Positions 22,680 to 35,900 of a DNA stretch of 64,000 bases are shown in pieces. The notes under the pieces are model-generated. The model was given only the letters and a program-made list of their open reading frames with translations, was not told the DNA's origin and searched no databases. Every line of letters begins with the position of its first letter. Position 1 is the first letter of the stretch. The translations under genes and the position numbers were made by a program. Source of the DNA: Tubiluchus corallicola (lineage: Eukaryota; Priapulida; Priapulimorpha; Priapulimorphida; Tubiluchidae); the NCBI GenBank assembly GCA_030141605.1, contig JAQGDQ010000014.1, positions 124,001 through 188,000 of the forward strand, written 5' to 3'.

Positions 22680-23731
22680 ATTGAGAGTGACCATTAAGTT
22701 TGTTCAGACCTTTCAACATTAGCCCATCGATCCCTGCAGTTATACAATGCTTTAATTTGGCAACCTTCTTAATATTCCTATGGGCATGTAATAGATTCAC
22801 AATTTCAGTTAAGAGTTCATTAGGGGTCAAAACTAAAATTAAGGTGGGAAAGTGAAGTAGCTTCAGTTTGTATACGTAGTAAGTTTGCTCCACCAAAATT
22901 AAATCTTTTGCAAAAGGACACCACTGATTCTTACTCCGCAAAAAACTTTCGACATACACAAAACAGCAGGCATTTATCAGTATTTGGTCCCCAATACTGT
23001 ATTAGATAAATGGGATTTTTTGTGGAAGTCAGATAAAACCTGTAAGGAAGGGTAAGGATTTATTTTTCAGAATCACTTTTCAAGTTATAATAATGTAAGA
23101 TGAGTAAACGTATTTAGTTAATATAAAAAATAGGTTGGAGTAGGATAAATTCTCAGTACACATCATTCCAGGGTGCTGCAACCCACGAACTATTAAGTTG
23201 TAATAATGTGGCCTTATGTTTCCATGCTTACGTACCTTTTTTGCTAAGACATTTTATTGCTCGCCTTTGATACGGTGATGTAGCAAATCCGTTAAATGTT
23301 TGCAGCATTTGTTCGTATTCCAACTGCTGCCTGTAACTAAGCTGCTGACAATCCTCATGGTCATACCCCGAAGACTGCCACATTTCACCACTTCTCTGCG
23401 ACTGAGAACAAAACAAATCTACATAATCGGGCGGTGGAGCCTGATCCTCGCTGTATGATCGCTGTTGATAGTACTGCTGCTGTCGCTGTTGCTGGGTCAC
23501 GTATCGCTGAGTCGGGAATGGATTTTCAGGAGTTTGAGGTGTGTACGAACGTTGACTGTCGTAGCCTTCCTGCAGTTGCTCACATCGGGAAGCCACGATG
23601 TTACGATTTTGTTGTTGTCTTGCATGAAAATGTGTTGTGTGACCACCACCCGGGTTTTCCTGACCCTGTTGGGGAAGGTTCTTCTGGTGCTGGCAATGCT
23701 TCTTGTGAAACTGGTACTGTTCAGGATCCAT
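22680..23731 (-). CDS. Unrecognised Gln-rich protein, first two visible coding exons (partial)
   Basis: Exon 1 runs 23731 to 23236. The start is placed at the ATG of MDPEQYQFHKKH; an earlier in-frame ATG at 23815 is possible. It ends at a strong donor (AAAAAAG then GTACGTAAG), phase 1. Exon 2 runs 22832 to 22680, with a strong acceptor (pyrimidine run then AATTTTAG) and a near-consensus donor (CAAT then GTAAGT), again phase 1. Joining the two keeps the frame and forms a Val codon, which strongly supports the model. Exon 1 (165 codons) is low-complexity, rich in Gln, His, Tyr and Pro, with runs such as QQQRQQQYYQQR. Exon 2 (51 codons) is compact and probably helical, LTPNELLTEIVNLLHAHR followed by NIKKVAKLKHCI. 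I do not recognise the family. Further exons must lie below 22680 and were not found. Confidence 0.7.
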
Positions 23732-25734
23732 CTCATACGATGAAATTAATTTTTTAGCTCTTATACGAATAACAAATTTCAGATGTACGAAATTAGTGTG
23801 GCTTCCTTCACACATTAATGTGCAGCAACGTGATTTGTACTTTGCACATTTCTATAGGCTACTGTACCAACACCAGGACAGGGTAGTTCTTAAATTTTCC
23901 TATTTTAAGAATATCAAAACAGTACAAGTAACAAATCAATTACTGTGACAGGAACGAGTTAAAGTCAAACTACCGACACCGCTTATATGAAACGCTAGAA
24001 CCATGTGTTATTGTCACCGATTCACTGGCTTCTTGTGTGACTACTTATTGAAAACCTGTCGGATACAGATGCGAGCAGAACTTTAATACCGTCCCCGAAA
24101 GTCTTCTAACCTAAGTGTCATACCTGCAGTTGAAGTGACTCGGACAAGAGAGTACAATGGATGTCACGGGAGAGCAAATATACACAATTTAACGATATTT
24201 GTAACAAGGTATAGTATATAGCAAGGTAATACATTTAACGAAGTTAGCATATATATTTTCCTTTAATTGTTAGCAAACGCTTGTCGATAATGACCCAAGA
24301 CATAACTTCTAAGTTTAGGTTACATGTTTACTTCATTTAAAGTAAACAACACAGCAACGAGCGATGGTCAGAATTATTTAAATGCTGCGAAGCTTAATAA
24401 CAACAAAGTGATAAAAAGTGATGCTTCGAATACACGATGAATTAGCACTGACGTCAGCTTGCAGACTATATTATCACACGTTTGAACCAAATATCCATCA
24501 AGTATTGAAAGATTCTCAGCCTATCCAATATTTTAACCAATTTCGGTTGTTTTCATGTCGTTAGCTGCATCACATGTAACGTTTTTTCTTGAGTTTGATT
24601 CGATCAGTAACTCGAGTTGCCATTCAATTCACAACACCCACTGCACTCGAGAACCATCTAATTTGTCTCAGCTAGGCAGGCAGGCGTGCACACAGCTTCA
24701 CTGTTAACGTTTACAATAAACAAAGAGCTTCCGAATGCAACACAGAGCCGCAGTGGATACGGTATAATTTGCCTCGCTGTGTTATAATACGGACCCCGAC
24801 GATCCGTCTGAAATACAACTCATTGACTATAGACGTGTTCAGAAATGGTCGGCGTGAGACAGAATGCAGCACAGGCACACTTAGCAGCGAAAAAGCCGAA
24901 CTGTCCCAATCAATATGCTCGACACAATACTTATTTAGAAGCAGCAAGTATCTACACGTACAGGACGCGGACAGATTATGCGTTCCCACACAGACAGACA
25001 CAGTTATTAACTTCACTATAACATAACCTTAGCTTTACTGAGCAGTATAAAGGACAAGCCAAGGTGAAATACTCAATTCCAAACAAACAACGCTAAAGTA
25101 GAAAATATTAATTGTTAAAACAACTTCTAATTTTAACTTTAACTTGCAAAGAAAAAAGATTACATTTAATAGAAAAACTTGATCATCACTAGATAGTATA
25201 AAAACGAGTTGACAGGTGCTAATATTATTATAACCACTCTTAAACAGATCACTCTGCTTCAAACGATTACACTGTAGTGCCGACAGCTCAGGTGCAAATG
25301 AATATAATTGACTATTTATACACACACATATGTCGCCTACTCATCCACAGGCTAATCACCTTCCACCTTACACAGCCAGTTGAGTTAATTGCTAGCCTCT
25401 GATGCCGTTTATTAAAATTCTCATACGACAGCGCAATTGACAAAGTGTCTACGTTTCATAAGCAACATGATTAATCGAAAACGTTACAAGTACACTGGAC
25501 AATCCAAACATCCGAGATAATTTTGATCAATCGTCGTAATGACGGCAATGGCTGTAGAAATACGCTCATCAATTGGAGAATAATACTATTGGAATTTTGA
25601 ATTTTTTTGCAATATAATGGCGAGCACAAGTGGGGAGTGTACTTCATAAAATCATGCAGACTAGATTTGCTCAATATGCACTGCCAAATACAGCTTTTAC
25701 CGGTAAGTTCAGGGGTTGCCCTTACCATGTAGGT

Positions 25735-25990
25735 TTGTCACCCTTTCTGATTTATCATGGAGTCTCCTGAAATTCATCTATACACCCGTGGTTCGGTCGG
25801 ATTTTCTGAAGTCCGTCACATTGAAATTTAAGTGGAAAAAACCGAAAATACATCTCGCATGCTATTGAAACATTGCATAAAGCTAAGCTAAGAAGTTTGT
25901 TTGTCAAAAAGACCCCATAAAATGTCTAAAATGCAGAAAATGCGATGGTTTCCTGGGCTCCGTGACAAGACCAGATTCCCTAGCTGGTTA
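25735..25990 (+). mobile_element. MITE, ATTAGGGTTG family, copy 2 (internally shortened)
   Basis: Collinear with parts of 18956-19577: GGAGTCTCCTGAAATTC, AAATTTAAGTGG, GCATGCTATTGAAACATTGCATAA, and near the right end AAAATGTCTAAAATGCAG with TTTCCTGGGCTCCG. The left terminus GTTTGTCACCC is degenerate. About half the interior is missing. Confidence 0.6.
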
Positions 25991-25997
25991 TACGATA

Positions 25998-26031
25998 CGT
26001 GTGTGTGTGTGCGTGCGTGCGTGCGTGTGTA
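25998..26031. repeat. (GT/GC)n alternating repeat
   Basis: ACGTGTGTGTGTG followed by four CGTG-type tetramers and GTGTGT: about 33 bases of strictly alternating purine and pyrimidine, a classical Z-DNA-prone sequence. Confidence 0.9.
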
Positions 26032-28479
26032 ATATAGTGTATATGTAATGTATCGATCGTACATATATTACTTTTGTACGCTCCATATGCATAGAGTTAT
26101 TAACAGTATATGCAGTATATTGAAACTTCTACAAGTCTGTAAGATAAAAAATGCAAGTCAGTAATTCGAATTGCAGAAACGTTACCAAATTGACGTTTTG
26201 GTCACGTGAAGGCTGTAAATTCTAATGCACATTTACTTTCTAGAACAGTTCAGCAATTGAGTTAATGCGAAATAAAAGGCAATTTTGCGTGAACGAATGA
26301 ATTTTTGCTTGCTTTATAGTCTCTCAGCGGACGAGTTGATTATGTGCAATACTTGTACTGTATTGTAATTATTGACAGAATCACGTGTGCATTGAAATTA
26401 ATGGCACACGCAGACGTCGACCGTCTAATACTTTATTGATTACTAATTACTTGGGTGAGGATGTCATAATTGCAAAACGGTTGCTGGTCGTGTTGCTCGG
26501 TAGTCAGTATTGATGGGTGGAATAGCAACATCCTGAACGGTCCCCTGCCATTTGCGGTTTGAAGGGGCATTTAGTAGCAACTTTGCCGCAATCTTTATTA
26601 CTTTAAATTGACATTAAAGAACAACAGGAAGTGCCGACAGCAACAGAAAGTGCGTCAAATTTTAACTGTCTTGCCGCTGTTCAAATATTTTTGGCACACT
26701 TTGTATATAGTCCCACTAATTATATTAGATTATTGTTACTCGATGTTCTCCTTTTTTATGCTTATCTGTCTTGTTTTTGAAGGCAAACGCTGAAAAATGT
26801 GTCTTATGCAAAGTTCACAATCATAAGCGAGATCACAATACATTATTATCTTGTGTTAACTTCACTATTCGTCTATCCAGTCTGAGTGTCTGTGTACGCT
26901 TGTCTTTAGCTGTGAAAAGTTTATAAGCTTTCATGGCGGCCATGTAACATTAATGGCTTAGCAGTGGTATCTTAAGCCTTGTGACCTGGTAAAGCAGGCA
27001 CTTTAGTGTATAAGCATTGAACTGCATTAATAGTTTTAGTATGACCCTCATACGCGTATAATCTTACATTTCATTTGGTTGGGAATGTACGCAAACGCAT
27101 TCAAAAGATCAAGCGGTCAAAATGCCTTTAAATCTCAAAAACAATCTTTATTCTCCACTAGGATATGAAGTCCGTGAGGAGCGAAAACTTTGGTGAAACA
27201 TAGAGATCATTTTTGAGACCTAAGAGGCAATATTTGTTTATTTTATGACGCTGGCAACCTCAGAAGAGCGAAGTAACTGATGACGTACAATTTTCTACAA
27301 TGTTCACACTCACTCGCAATCGGATACGTAGCTCTCTTTTTGTCACGTTTTCCGCCCTGTGTTTGTTTATTCCAGTGTGTCAAAATATAATCACGTGTTT
27401 TACTTTTTATTTTCCAGACAGCAGTCAAAAGAATTCTTTGCAATTTATCGACCTACAAACAACGTCTTACAAAAACTGTGCAAAACAGGTAACATTATTT
27501 GAAAAACAATTTTCAATTAAATTTGACTGTTTCTACTAGATTTTACAACACTTCACAAAAAGCTTTTACACTGTTATTTTACTTTTTTCAAATTTCTTAC
27601 TGTTATTACTGTTATTGTTCTAACAAAGATTTCTGGACAAATGGACGCACTGCTTGCTTGCCTGCCCTGATTTAAGCATCAGCGCATTCCTGTTGGACTG
27701 AGGCTGTGTAGCAATGCAGTAGCTTATTTGCTAAACTTCACACAATGACAATTTCATCCCACTATTTTCTCCCAAAGGATGAAATAATCATAGCACTATC
27801 GTGTTCTTCGTCACAACAGGGGAAATCTTCCAAGTTTTCACATTTTACACCACTTGGAGACATTAAACTAACATTAAACTTCAGAATTTTCTAGTCAAAC
27901 AAGAAGTGTTTTTCAAAGATGCGAGATTTCCCAAAGGGTGGCCAACAGTATTGAACTGGAGGCAAGACTACAAGGATGAAGCAAACCCATTACACGCACA
28001 GAAATAACCAGTGAACGAGAAAATTCTCTAGCGATTATACCTGCAGCATCTCTGATATACTACTGCTAGCAACTTAAATAACTTCCTATCTTCAAACTAA
28101 AAATTACATAAACACTAAACAGCAATAACATTTGTTTAACATTTTAATTCATTTGATTATAACGTTCATATAAATGGACTAAAAGTATTACTAATGGCTT
28201 CCGTATGCTCGCGAAAAATATTGCTTGTAAAGCGGCTTCAATAAACTGGCGAAAATATTACAAACGGCGTCAATATATCACCCATCATCTAGAAGAAATT
28301 TCAGTCACGTTATTTCTGCTACGTTAATCCAGTTCAATACAGTATTGGGAGTCGTATAATGGCCGCATTGTTCTAATATCAAATCAGGCGTTTTACAACA
28401 GCCAGTATTTGCCGAAGCCATAAATCAGCTGATTACGTTTGGACGAGAAGAGTCAGCATGCGATCACCTGAAAGTTAGA

Positions 28480-29112
28480 AAAATACTCCACTCGCGAGCA
28501 ACAATCAATGACTCAGCGCAAAATCAAGATGCTATTCAAGAAGACAGAAGTGGAATTTGTTTGGAGGGGGACCACACTCGCCGAGTGGAAAATCAAGATA
28601 CTGCTGAAGGACAGAATGTGAAAAAATGCTACAAGGAAGATGATTGAGCGATGGAAACTGCATGGAGATGGATGGACCACACTCGGCAATAAATGAGACC
28701 ACAGGAGATCAACATGTTGAACAGAGAGACGGAAATTGTATCAAGGAGAAGAGAAATGGGAGGTGGAAACTGCAAGGAAAAGAAATGAACATGCAAACTC
28801 ACCAATAAATGGTCACAGAATATCAAGATGTTGTTGAAGTACAGAGACATGGACATTGTGTGAAGGAGAAGCGCATTGAGTGACGAAAATTGCGTGGCGA
28901 GGGAAGGACCACACCCACCAATAAATTATATAGATATATATAGAAAATCAAAATATTGTTGAAGAAATAGGAATGGAGAAAGAAGAGAAATAGGAGATGG
29001 AAATTGTAAGGACAGAGAATGACCATGCACACTCGCCAATAACTGATGTCACAGAAAAACAAGAGATATGAAAATTGTACAGAGGATGAAGAACCACAGT
29101 CGCCATCGACGA
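28480..29112 (+). repeat. Degenerate tandem repeat, unit about 105-120 bp, six copies
   Basis: Anchors of the type GACCACACTCGCC.ATAAAT recur near 28571, 28674, 28787, 28906, 29020 and 29088. Between them are shared words AAATCAAGAT, GTTGAAG.ACAGA, GAAGGAGAAG and GATGGAAATTG. Copies are 70-80% alike by eye, so the array is old. Three overlapping minus-strand frames of 75-79 codons are produced by the repeat; I find no reason to call them genes. Confidence 0.8.
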
Positions 29113-30908
29113 ACTGAAAGGTGAATGGAAAATAAACGGCGTGAATAAAGTGTTAAAATGATTGTTTATAAAATCATGAGAAGGCACAGTATACAGGTTT
29201 CGTCTTTACGTTTAAATGTAAATATTGGTGTTAATATTCCAGAGAATTAAATGTAAACATTCACGTTTACATTCCAGAGTTTGAATGCACATGATAAATG
29301 TGTACAATGTAAATTCGACAAAATGATCAACATATTTTCGAGTGCTATGTCCAGCTGCCAGACCAAACAAGAATGGAATCACTAATGGGTTTGGGTCCGA
29401 CAGGGAGTCAAACCCATGACCTTTGGATTGTGAATGGCAGAAATATTGGAATTATGCAACTCTTGTTTAGCCAAATGAATTTCCCTGTGGATTGACTACA
29501 AAAAAAGATAGTGCACAAAACGCTCTGACGCTTTACTAGGAACCACATGGAGTGGAAAAGTGAAGAATCTGTTCTGTTAAGGCCTGCGCAATGGCCCGTA
29601 ATATCTTCATGCATTGAGCCTACTATGATGAAAACTGTGGTCTATGATAGCTTCCTACGATAAATGCGATAACAACAACAACATGACCAAGAACTAGGGA
29701 TTCTGCACTTCGTTCGGATCCAAAAAATACGAACACACACATATACGCAAGAACTAAAAAATACATAGTAAAAGGCACTCTAAAATGTAATTTTATTAAT
29801 TTATGGACCGCCCCCCTGGATGTGCTGAAGTCAAGAACTGACGAAAGAGGAAACCCACTTGAACTGCAAGCAGTGTGTTACCATGACAAACACATCGCTT
29901 AGCACGACTGACAATGCCCGGCCAAGACAACGCACCGTACCAGCTATTGAAAGCGGAGGCTTGCACGTTACTTGGAGTAAAACTAAACTATCAAAAGTTG
30001 CAGGCATTCTGCTTCTTATTATGATAAATTAGAAGCAAATCAAGAGAAGGCAACAATGAATTTTCATAACGAGCTTTGCCCGGGAGCCTATAAACATGAA
30101 ATCAAGCATAGACAAGCGAAGCCTAATAAAGGACTGTGTACACAATCTTGCAGAGCCATTTATTCTCTATGTAAACGACTGATTAATTCTAATGTTATAC
30201 ATTGTACTCAGATGAGGACCTAGCTTCTAAACCATGAAGACTGTGAGAGACCCGCTAGGCACGCAGTTAAGTCTGACAGTAATCAATACAACGCGCGAGG
30301 GAATCTGTCTTCGAATTCTTATATTACACGTACTCAGCTTTCAAATCATAGTGCAATTAAAAAGACCAACTTATAATAGCGGCAATTCTTGTTATTCTAT
30401 ATATAACTTTGGCCCCATTTCTTCACATGTAAAGCAAAATATAATGGTTCGTTTTTTGAGCTTTCATATTTATAGTTCTGATGTATTTAATTTGGCACTT
30501 CGCAATACGGATTAAAATTAAAATTATATTAATATTAAGATTACTACTAAGATTAGATTAATAGGCTGGCCTAAGAGCTAACATTACAGTTTGATACAAT
30601 ATAGCCTACCATCTCATATTAGTATAAAATAATGTATATTTTATAAATGTTCTTAACAAATACATAAATAACGTAATTCCTCACTTCCCAACAATGCTGC
30701 AGACTGTAAAACGAGTGTAAGACTAAAAGCAACTAAATGCTGTCACTTGATTCCCTGCGAAGTTGCTTCAGTCCTATTGTTTCGACAAAATTATTTTGTG
30801 CTCTTAACTTGCTTAACAATACACGTATTTCTTTGTTTAAATAAAGAGCGGCACCAATGTTGTGTCTCTCATCTCATATTAACTACCTTCAATATATGCT
30901 AGTCAGCT
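29113..30908. other. Non-coding, nothing firm
   Basis: A two-copy duplication near 29205-29275 (TTTAAATGTAAATATT/TTAAATGTAAACATT with ATTCCAGAG) and a B-box-like GGTTTGACTCC on the minus strand near 29410 are the only structure seen. No gene. Confidence 0.35.
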
Positions 30909-31493
30909 TTAAAGGAAGACAGGATGATTTTTCATATACTACCCCATTTTAATGTCCGGCAAAAATTATACATTTTAACACAATTAATACTGCAAAAGCG
31001 TTTACTGCAAAAAGATAATTAGATACTAGATGAAAACATAATTAACGTTTTTTGGCGAGCCCAACTATTGCGAATTGACGACATTACAAACTAACATAAT
31101 TTTCAACGGCAAAAATATTCCACGAGCGTGTTGCACGTGTTTGCGAAAGTGAAATTTGAAGTACAATGCTACTGTAAGATATTCAGTGTGTTGTACTAAA
31201 ACTAGGCAACGTGTGTAGTTCGTCACAAATGAACACATCTAAAACTGAGAGGTACAACACCTATTTTTCGTGTAATGCGTTTCCTAAATGCAGGTGCTAG
31301 TGCCCGTATAGCTAGCGGATGGCGAATTGCATGTAACAGCAAAGAACTAGTGGCGCGAACGTGAAATTGTGTTTGTGCGGTAATAATTCTTTCAAGTAAG
31401 TCATTTTTGAAAAAATAGTATGTTTCCTTTCAATACTTTAAAGAGTAGATTGTTTTGACCTACAGTTTAAGATTGGGTCCGGTTTTGCTTTAA
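30909..31493. mobile_element. TTAA-flanked MITE, complete copy A (585 bp)
   Basis: TTAA at 30909-30912 is followed by AGGAAGACAGGATG. The right end reads CCGGTTTTGCT then TTAA at 31490-31493, so the termini are imperfect inverted repeats (AGGAAGAC / AGCAAAAC). TTAA target sites are characteristic of piggyBac-type elements, so a non-autonomous piggyBac-like MITE is the inference. The right 370 bp are repeated in copy B at 37797-38227. Confidence 0.6.
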
Positions 31494-32509
31494 AGAAGCA
31501 TGCAGCACAGAACTTGGTGTTGGGAGCCAAGTGAAGGCCTAGTTAAGCCTTGAAACTTGATGAAGCATGGTAGTTGCGCATTGCTGCTTTCCTTTCATAG
31601 TAACATCTTATGGGCATTATCCGAAATTTTGCACTAATCACTATACGACTATCATTAAAAGACATCTGAGGGGAAAATTGTGAAAGATTTCAACTATAGA
31701 TAATAAAACTGGTTAACAAAACAGTACCCCATTATTCTCAGCGTTTTCCCTTGAATTGTCATTAACAAATTAGCACTTACAGGACTAGACAAGCATTCCA
31801 CATAGCTCTCTAACTGTGCATTAGACCTAACTAACTATGTCTAACTATGCAACATTACATAACTAAGTAAATGATACAACCAAAATAAACAAGACAGACG
31901 CGTTTACGTGGAACAAACAACATTGGCACCGCCTATTAAACTACACACTATTCTGTTATTTTTGCATGCCTGCTATCTACAGTCTGTCCCAGCTCAAAGC
32001 ATTATTATGTAAATTCGTGATCAACAATAAAACGCAGGGTAGTCATAAAGAGAGCCATTTTGAGTTCAACCAAGCATATGCAAATACACCCTACCACAAT
32101 CATGTCTTCCTAAAATTCGACTGCTAATGTCGTTCCCTAAATGATGTATTGAATTTCATGATTTATGTGAGTATTGCTCGGTAAATGAGGCAGTTGCATA
32201 TATTGTCAAATTAAATCTACAATGATGCGTTCAACTAGAACATTCATAATAAGATAGAAAAATAAAATTTTCGTTATTACTTCACAGTATAAAGTTAATA
32301 CCCTCAGTAATAAAACTCAAATGAGCATTAAGTTGGTGCACTTTGTATTCTATGGTTTCCTAACAGAATGCTGGTTGAGCTCAGCTAACTTCTTGCAAAA
32401 ATATAGAGCACTATAGACAAAGATCGTAACCAGCTACATACCAGACCGCTTAACAGTACTGAATTTGCAACCTCTGGAACTTAGATATGGTATTTTGACT
32501 TGAAAATGG

Positions 32510-32938
32510 CGTATAAAAATATGTAAAGACCTCGTCTATTTATATTTTGATGAAATTTTTGATTATGTACCGCGGGTAGGCCTTAGAGGCCACAGCTATA
32601 AGTTGCATAAAAATTATTGTAGATTGAATATATTTAAATTTTCCTTTTGGAATAGAGTTGTTGAAATTTGGAGCTCTTTACCACAAGAAATGGTAGGTAC
32701 GAACTCTGTAAAACTATTTGATTCAAAACTAGAAAGTAAGTTTAATGAACTATTGCAAATTTAGCCGCAACAAGTAATTTTGAGGCGCCTGTAAGAGCTT
32801 TTAGCCTTGGTGGCCTTCTCCATTCAACAATCTATTAATAATTTACATATATACTGTAATTACGATTTTATTTTTGTGCAGTTTTTTCTGTAATTGAATT
32901 TTTGGGTTGAAGGAATAAATACAAATACAAATACAATC
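32510..32938 (+). mobile_element. 3' end of a non-LTR retrotransposon (CR1/jockey group)
   Basis: A reading frame to the TAG near 32762 contains the usual end of ORF2 in this group: KDLVYLYFDEIF, then RGHSYKL, then FSFWNRVVEIWSSLP, then SVKLFDSKLESKF. The 3' UTR ends at a short tandem tail of AATACA units (32918-32938), as expected for target-primed insertion. All upstream parts are missing (5'-truncated copy). Confidence 0.75.
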
Positions 32939-35900
32939 TCCAACAACTTTCTATAACAAGCTCAATAAGGCAAAAAGCCTGCAGTGAAAGCATGACTGAT
33001 CCAGAAAAATTGAATTTTCGTAACTAAATTATTAGTGCGAAGAGATCCTATTAATGTTGTGCACATAGCAAGTGAAGCAAGGAAACAATTTTCTGGTAAA
33101 TTTTCGGTAGATAAGAAACCAGCCACAGACAGAAGCTGTTACGTATCTATGAAGATCAAGGGGAAAATACGAGAAACAGCACAAGAGTCGATATTCCGAC
33201 CAAACTTTTGGATTTAGGAATTCATAGAGTTTACTTAGAATTCTGAAAACTAAAATCTTTGTCAACACATGTTGCGTGCTGTAATATTTAAAAGTATGTG
33301 TTTTAGCGCTATGTGCTCGCATTAACAAAAATGTATTGTGAGTGCGTTACATATATTCAAGAATAGTAGGTGTGAAAACATGAAACACGTGTGTTAATCG
33401 TTCGTAATGTAGATGTGTCAAAAATATGTTTAACGAGAATGAAAAACAAACATTAAAAGCTAAGTATGGAAAGTTGTAAGTATAAAGGAGTAAAAACAGG
33501 TGACGTGTATGTGTTAAAAATGCAATGTAGCTAACTGCAGTATCAGGGATGTGTCACAAGCATGTCACATGTGTGAAGTCAGTGTAATCACTACTTTAAG
33601 AACAATACAAAACCAAGGTAAAATTCTTAAATATGCGTCATTGTACACGTATTGTTGATCTTCAGAAAAAACTAAAGATGTAATGCAAAAGAGATGATAA
33701 AACGCGTACAAAAGTGCGTGGAACGTAAGAAAACGTGAGCATAATCGCTTGGATTATTCACGCTTAGGCAACCGCGTGAATGCGTTTTAAACGCGCGCGT
33801 AATCGCAAGGATGTCTCAAACCATGGCCCATGTATATCGTACATGCACAACTTACGGACGTACAGCTGAATAATGCACACCCTATTTCGAAAGATTTGGC
33901 GTCTATCTAGGCTTCAGCTAAATTTGTAATAAAACGTATAAAGATCAATTCGAATTCCTATTAGAAAATTGTCTGCGATCTTATCCGTCGGGACATCTAT
34001 ACGGGAGCATAATTCCTTAATAGCTGCGCTCCCTACACGTCAGAGCTTATTAAACTTTAACAAACATCCCACGACTAACTGCTGGTTACCTAGGCAACCT
34101 GCAGCGGAGGACATAAACTGCGATCATGTGTCTGATAAACTTGGAAACAACAGGAAAGTAACTACTAAAAATCTTTTGGAATACATTCGACAACAATCAC
34201 TTCGTTCAAGCAAATGGATTATGCAACATGAACGTATGAGTTCTACGGTCAGCATAACACCATTCTATTTATTTGAACATACTGGGAATTTGCCAGAGTT
34301 TTGTATGTAAGCTGAACAAGGCATTTTACGCATAATCGAAAGTAACTAGACAACCCTTCAAATCAGTCACGCATAAATACCATGACTTATACGTATCAAT
34401 TTTACATGAATTAGTTATATAAAAATTCTACCAATAGCAGTACTTCTCCAATTTGTTGCAAACCCATTTTACTGTCCTTTTATTAACAAAAGTCTCAAAA
34501 AATTCTTTTGCAATCACTTTGAAATATTTCATTTACATTAACACATGTTTGAACTGTTCATAAATTTCGTTGAAAATTAAATAAGAAATGGTTTGATTCT
34601 TCAAAAATGGGAGCTGAAGTCTGACTAAAAACAAGAACACAATTACTGCAATTTATCGATATAAATTGCACTACGCCTATTATGTTCGATACACCAGTGG
34701 TGTTCTTGTTTTTGAAAGTTGTTTTTCTCTCTCATTTCGTTTCAACACCAACATCGCTTTTGCGTTGCTGCCTAAGAAAGCCTCAAGCTTACAAAGCATT
34801 ACATGGATTTCCTTCTTTCAATATAATGAGATATGACTGTAATCCTACAATCATCTACGTTGAGGAAAAAATCCCACAAACGAACGAAAACGATCAATTT
34901 GGTCTTCCGCGTCCAATATTATGCCAATCCTCAGCTATTCCCTTCGGAAAATGTGCTGTACAATGCTTCCCGCAATGCTCAATAGGTGCAGACACCATGC
35001 AACAACAAGGTAGTTGCTGACAAAATTGCTAAATTCATTCTGTGAAGCCAGTACTCTTGGGATATTGGCTGTGTTGATTATCTATGGTGCTAAAAGTGGC
35101 ACTCTTCTATGATGACTCATACATTTATCAATACATAGTGCCATCACGGATGCATAAAAACAAATTTATTAAAACAGTATCCTTTCTAATCTTTATCTAT
35201 GGACTGTTGCATACAAGCAAAAATACAATGATTGAGGTGGCACTCTTAAATTATCAATATAAATAGTACCACTATGTACACACAAAAGAAATTTAAAATG
35301 ACATTCTTCTACAGGAGACGTTGGGAATTTGGGGTTCTTAGATTTTTTTGGAACATAGAGAGCACGTTTGAATGTGCTGCCTAAGGAGAGATGTTCAGCT
35401 TTGGTCTGTTATTATTCTAGCGAAATTGTGCATATTTTCTGATTCGACTGGGTTTGGGGATAAAGAGAAAAACCCAAATCCTGGTGAGCTTTCTGAAGAC
35501 TCTGGATGTAGTGTGGCTGTATGAGGTATTGAAAACGTGTGTGGCCTTAACAAATTGTGCTACCACACACAAAAAGCAATGATTCAGAAGCCTACATAGT
35601 AACAGTACACAGCTGGAAACGTCGCCCATCCCATCAGTGATGTGATTCAAAATTATCTAACATTTATTTGCAAAGAAAATTTGGTATATACTATATATTA
35701 AGAACGAAATTTGTTACGTCTAATACTGCAAGAAGTGAAAAAAATACAAATAATAGTAAATATAAATGGCAGTTTCTTCATCATCATCATCATCTCCATC
35801 TGAAACATCATATTCGTGCTCGTCATTTATGTAGATCAGATATGTGTCATCAGAACTATCATCATCAGATTCAGACTCATCATCATCATCATCGTCCGAT

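Larger units (their letters stand above)
23816..28479. other. Non-coding stretch upstream of the Gln-rich gene
   Basis: Presumably starts with the promoter and 5' UTR of the Gln-rich gene. It contains the MITE at 25735-25990 and the GT/GC repeat at 25998-26031. No other exon or repeat could be supported; the frames of 60-100 codons here have no coding character. Confidence 0.4.

Noticed and set aside
23434-23757. Plus-strand frame opposite the Gln-rich exon
   Set aside because: Antisense shadow; the minus strand has matched, phased splice sites.
33969-34310. 113-codon plus-strand frame
   Set aside because: Starts at TTG, has no domain or splice sites, and stands alone in non-coding DNA.
34682-35020. 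112-codon plus-strand frame ending near a donor-like CAACAAG then GTAGTT
   Set aside because: The second half reads plausibly as protein, but the acceptor is weak, no partner exon is found and the family is unknown.
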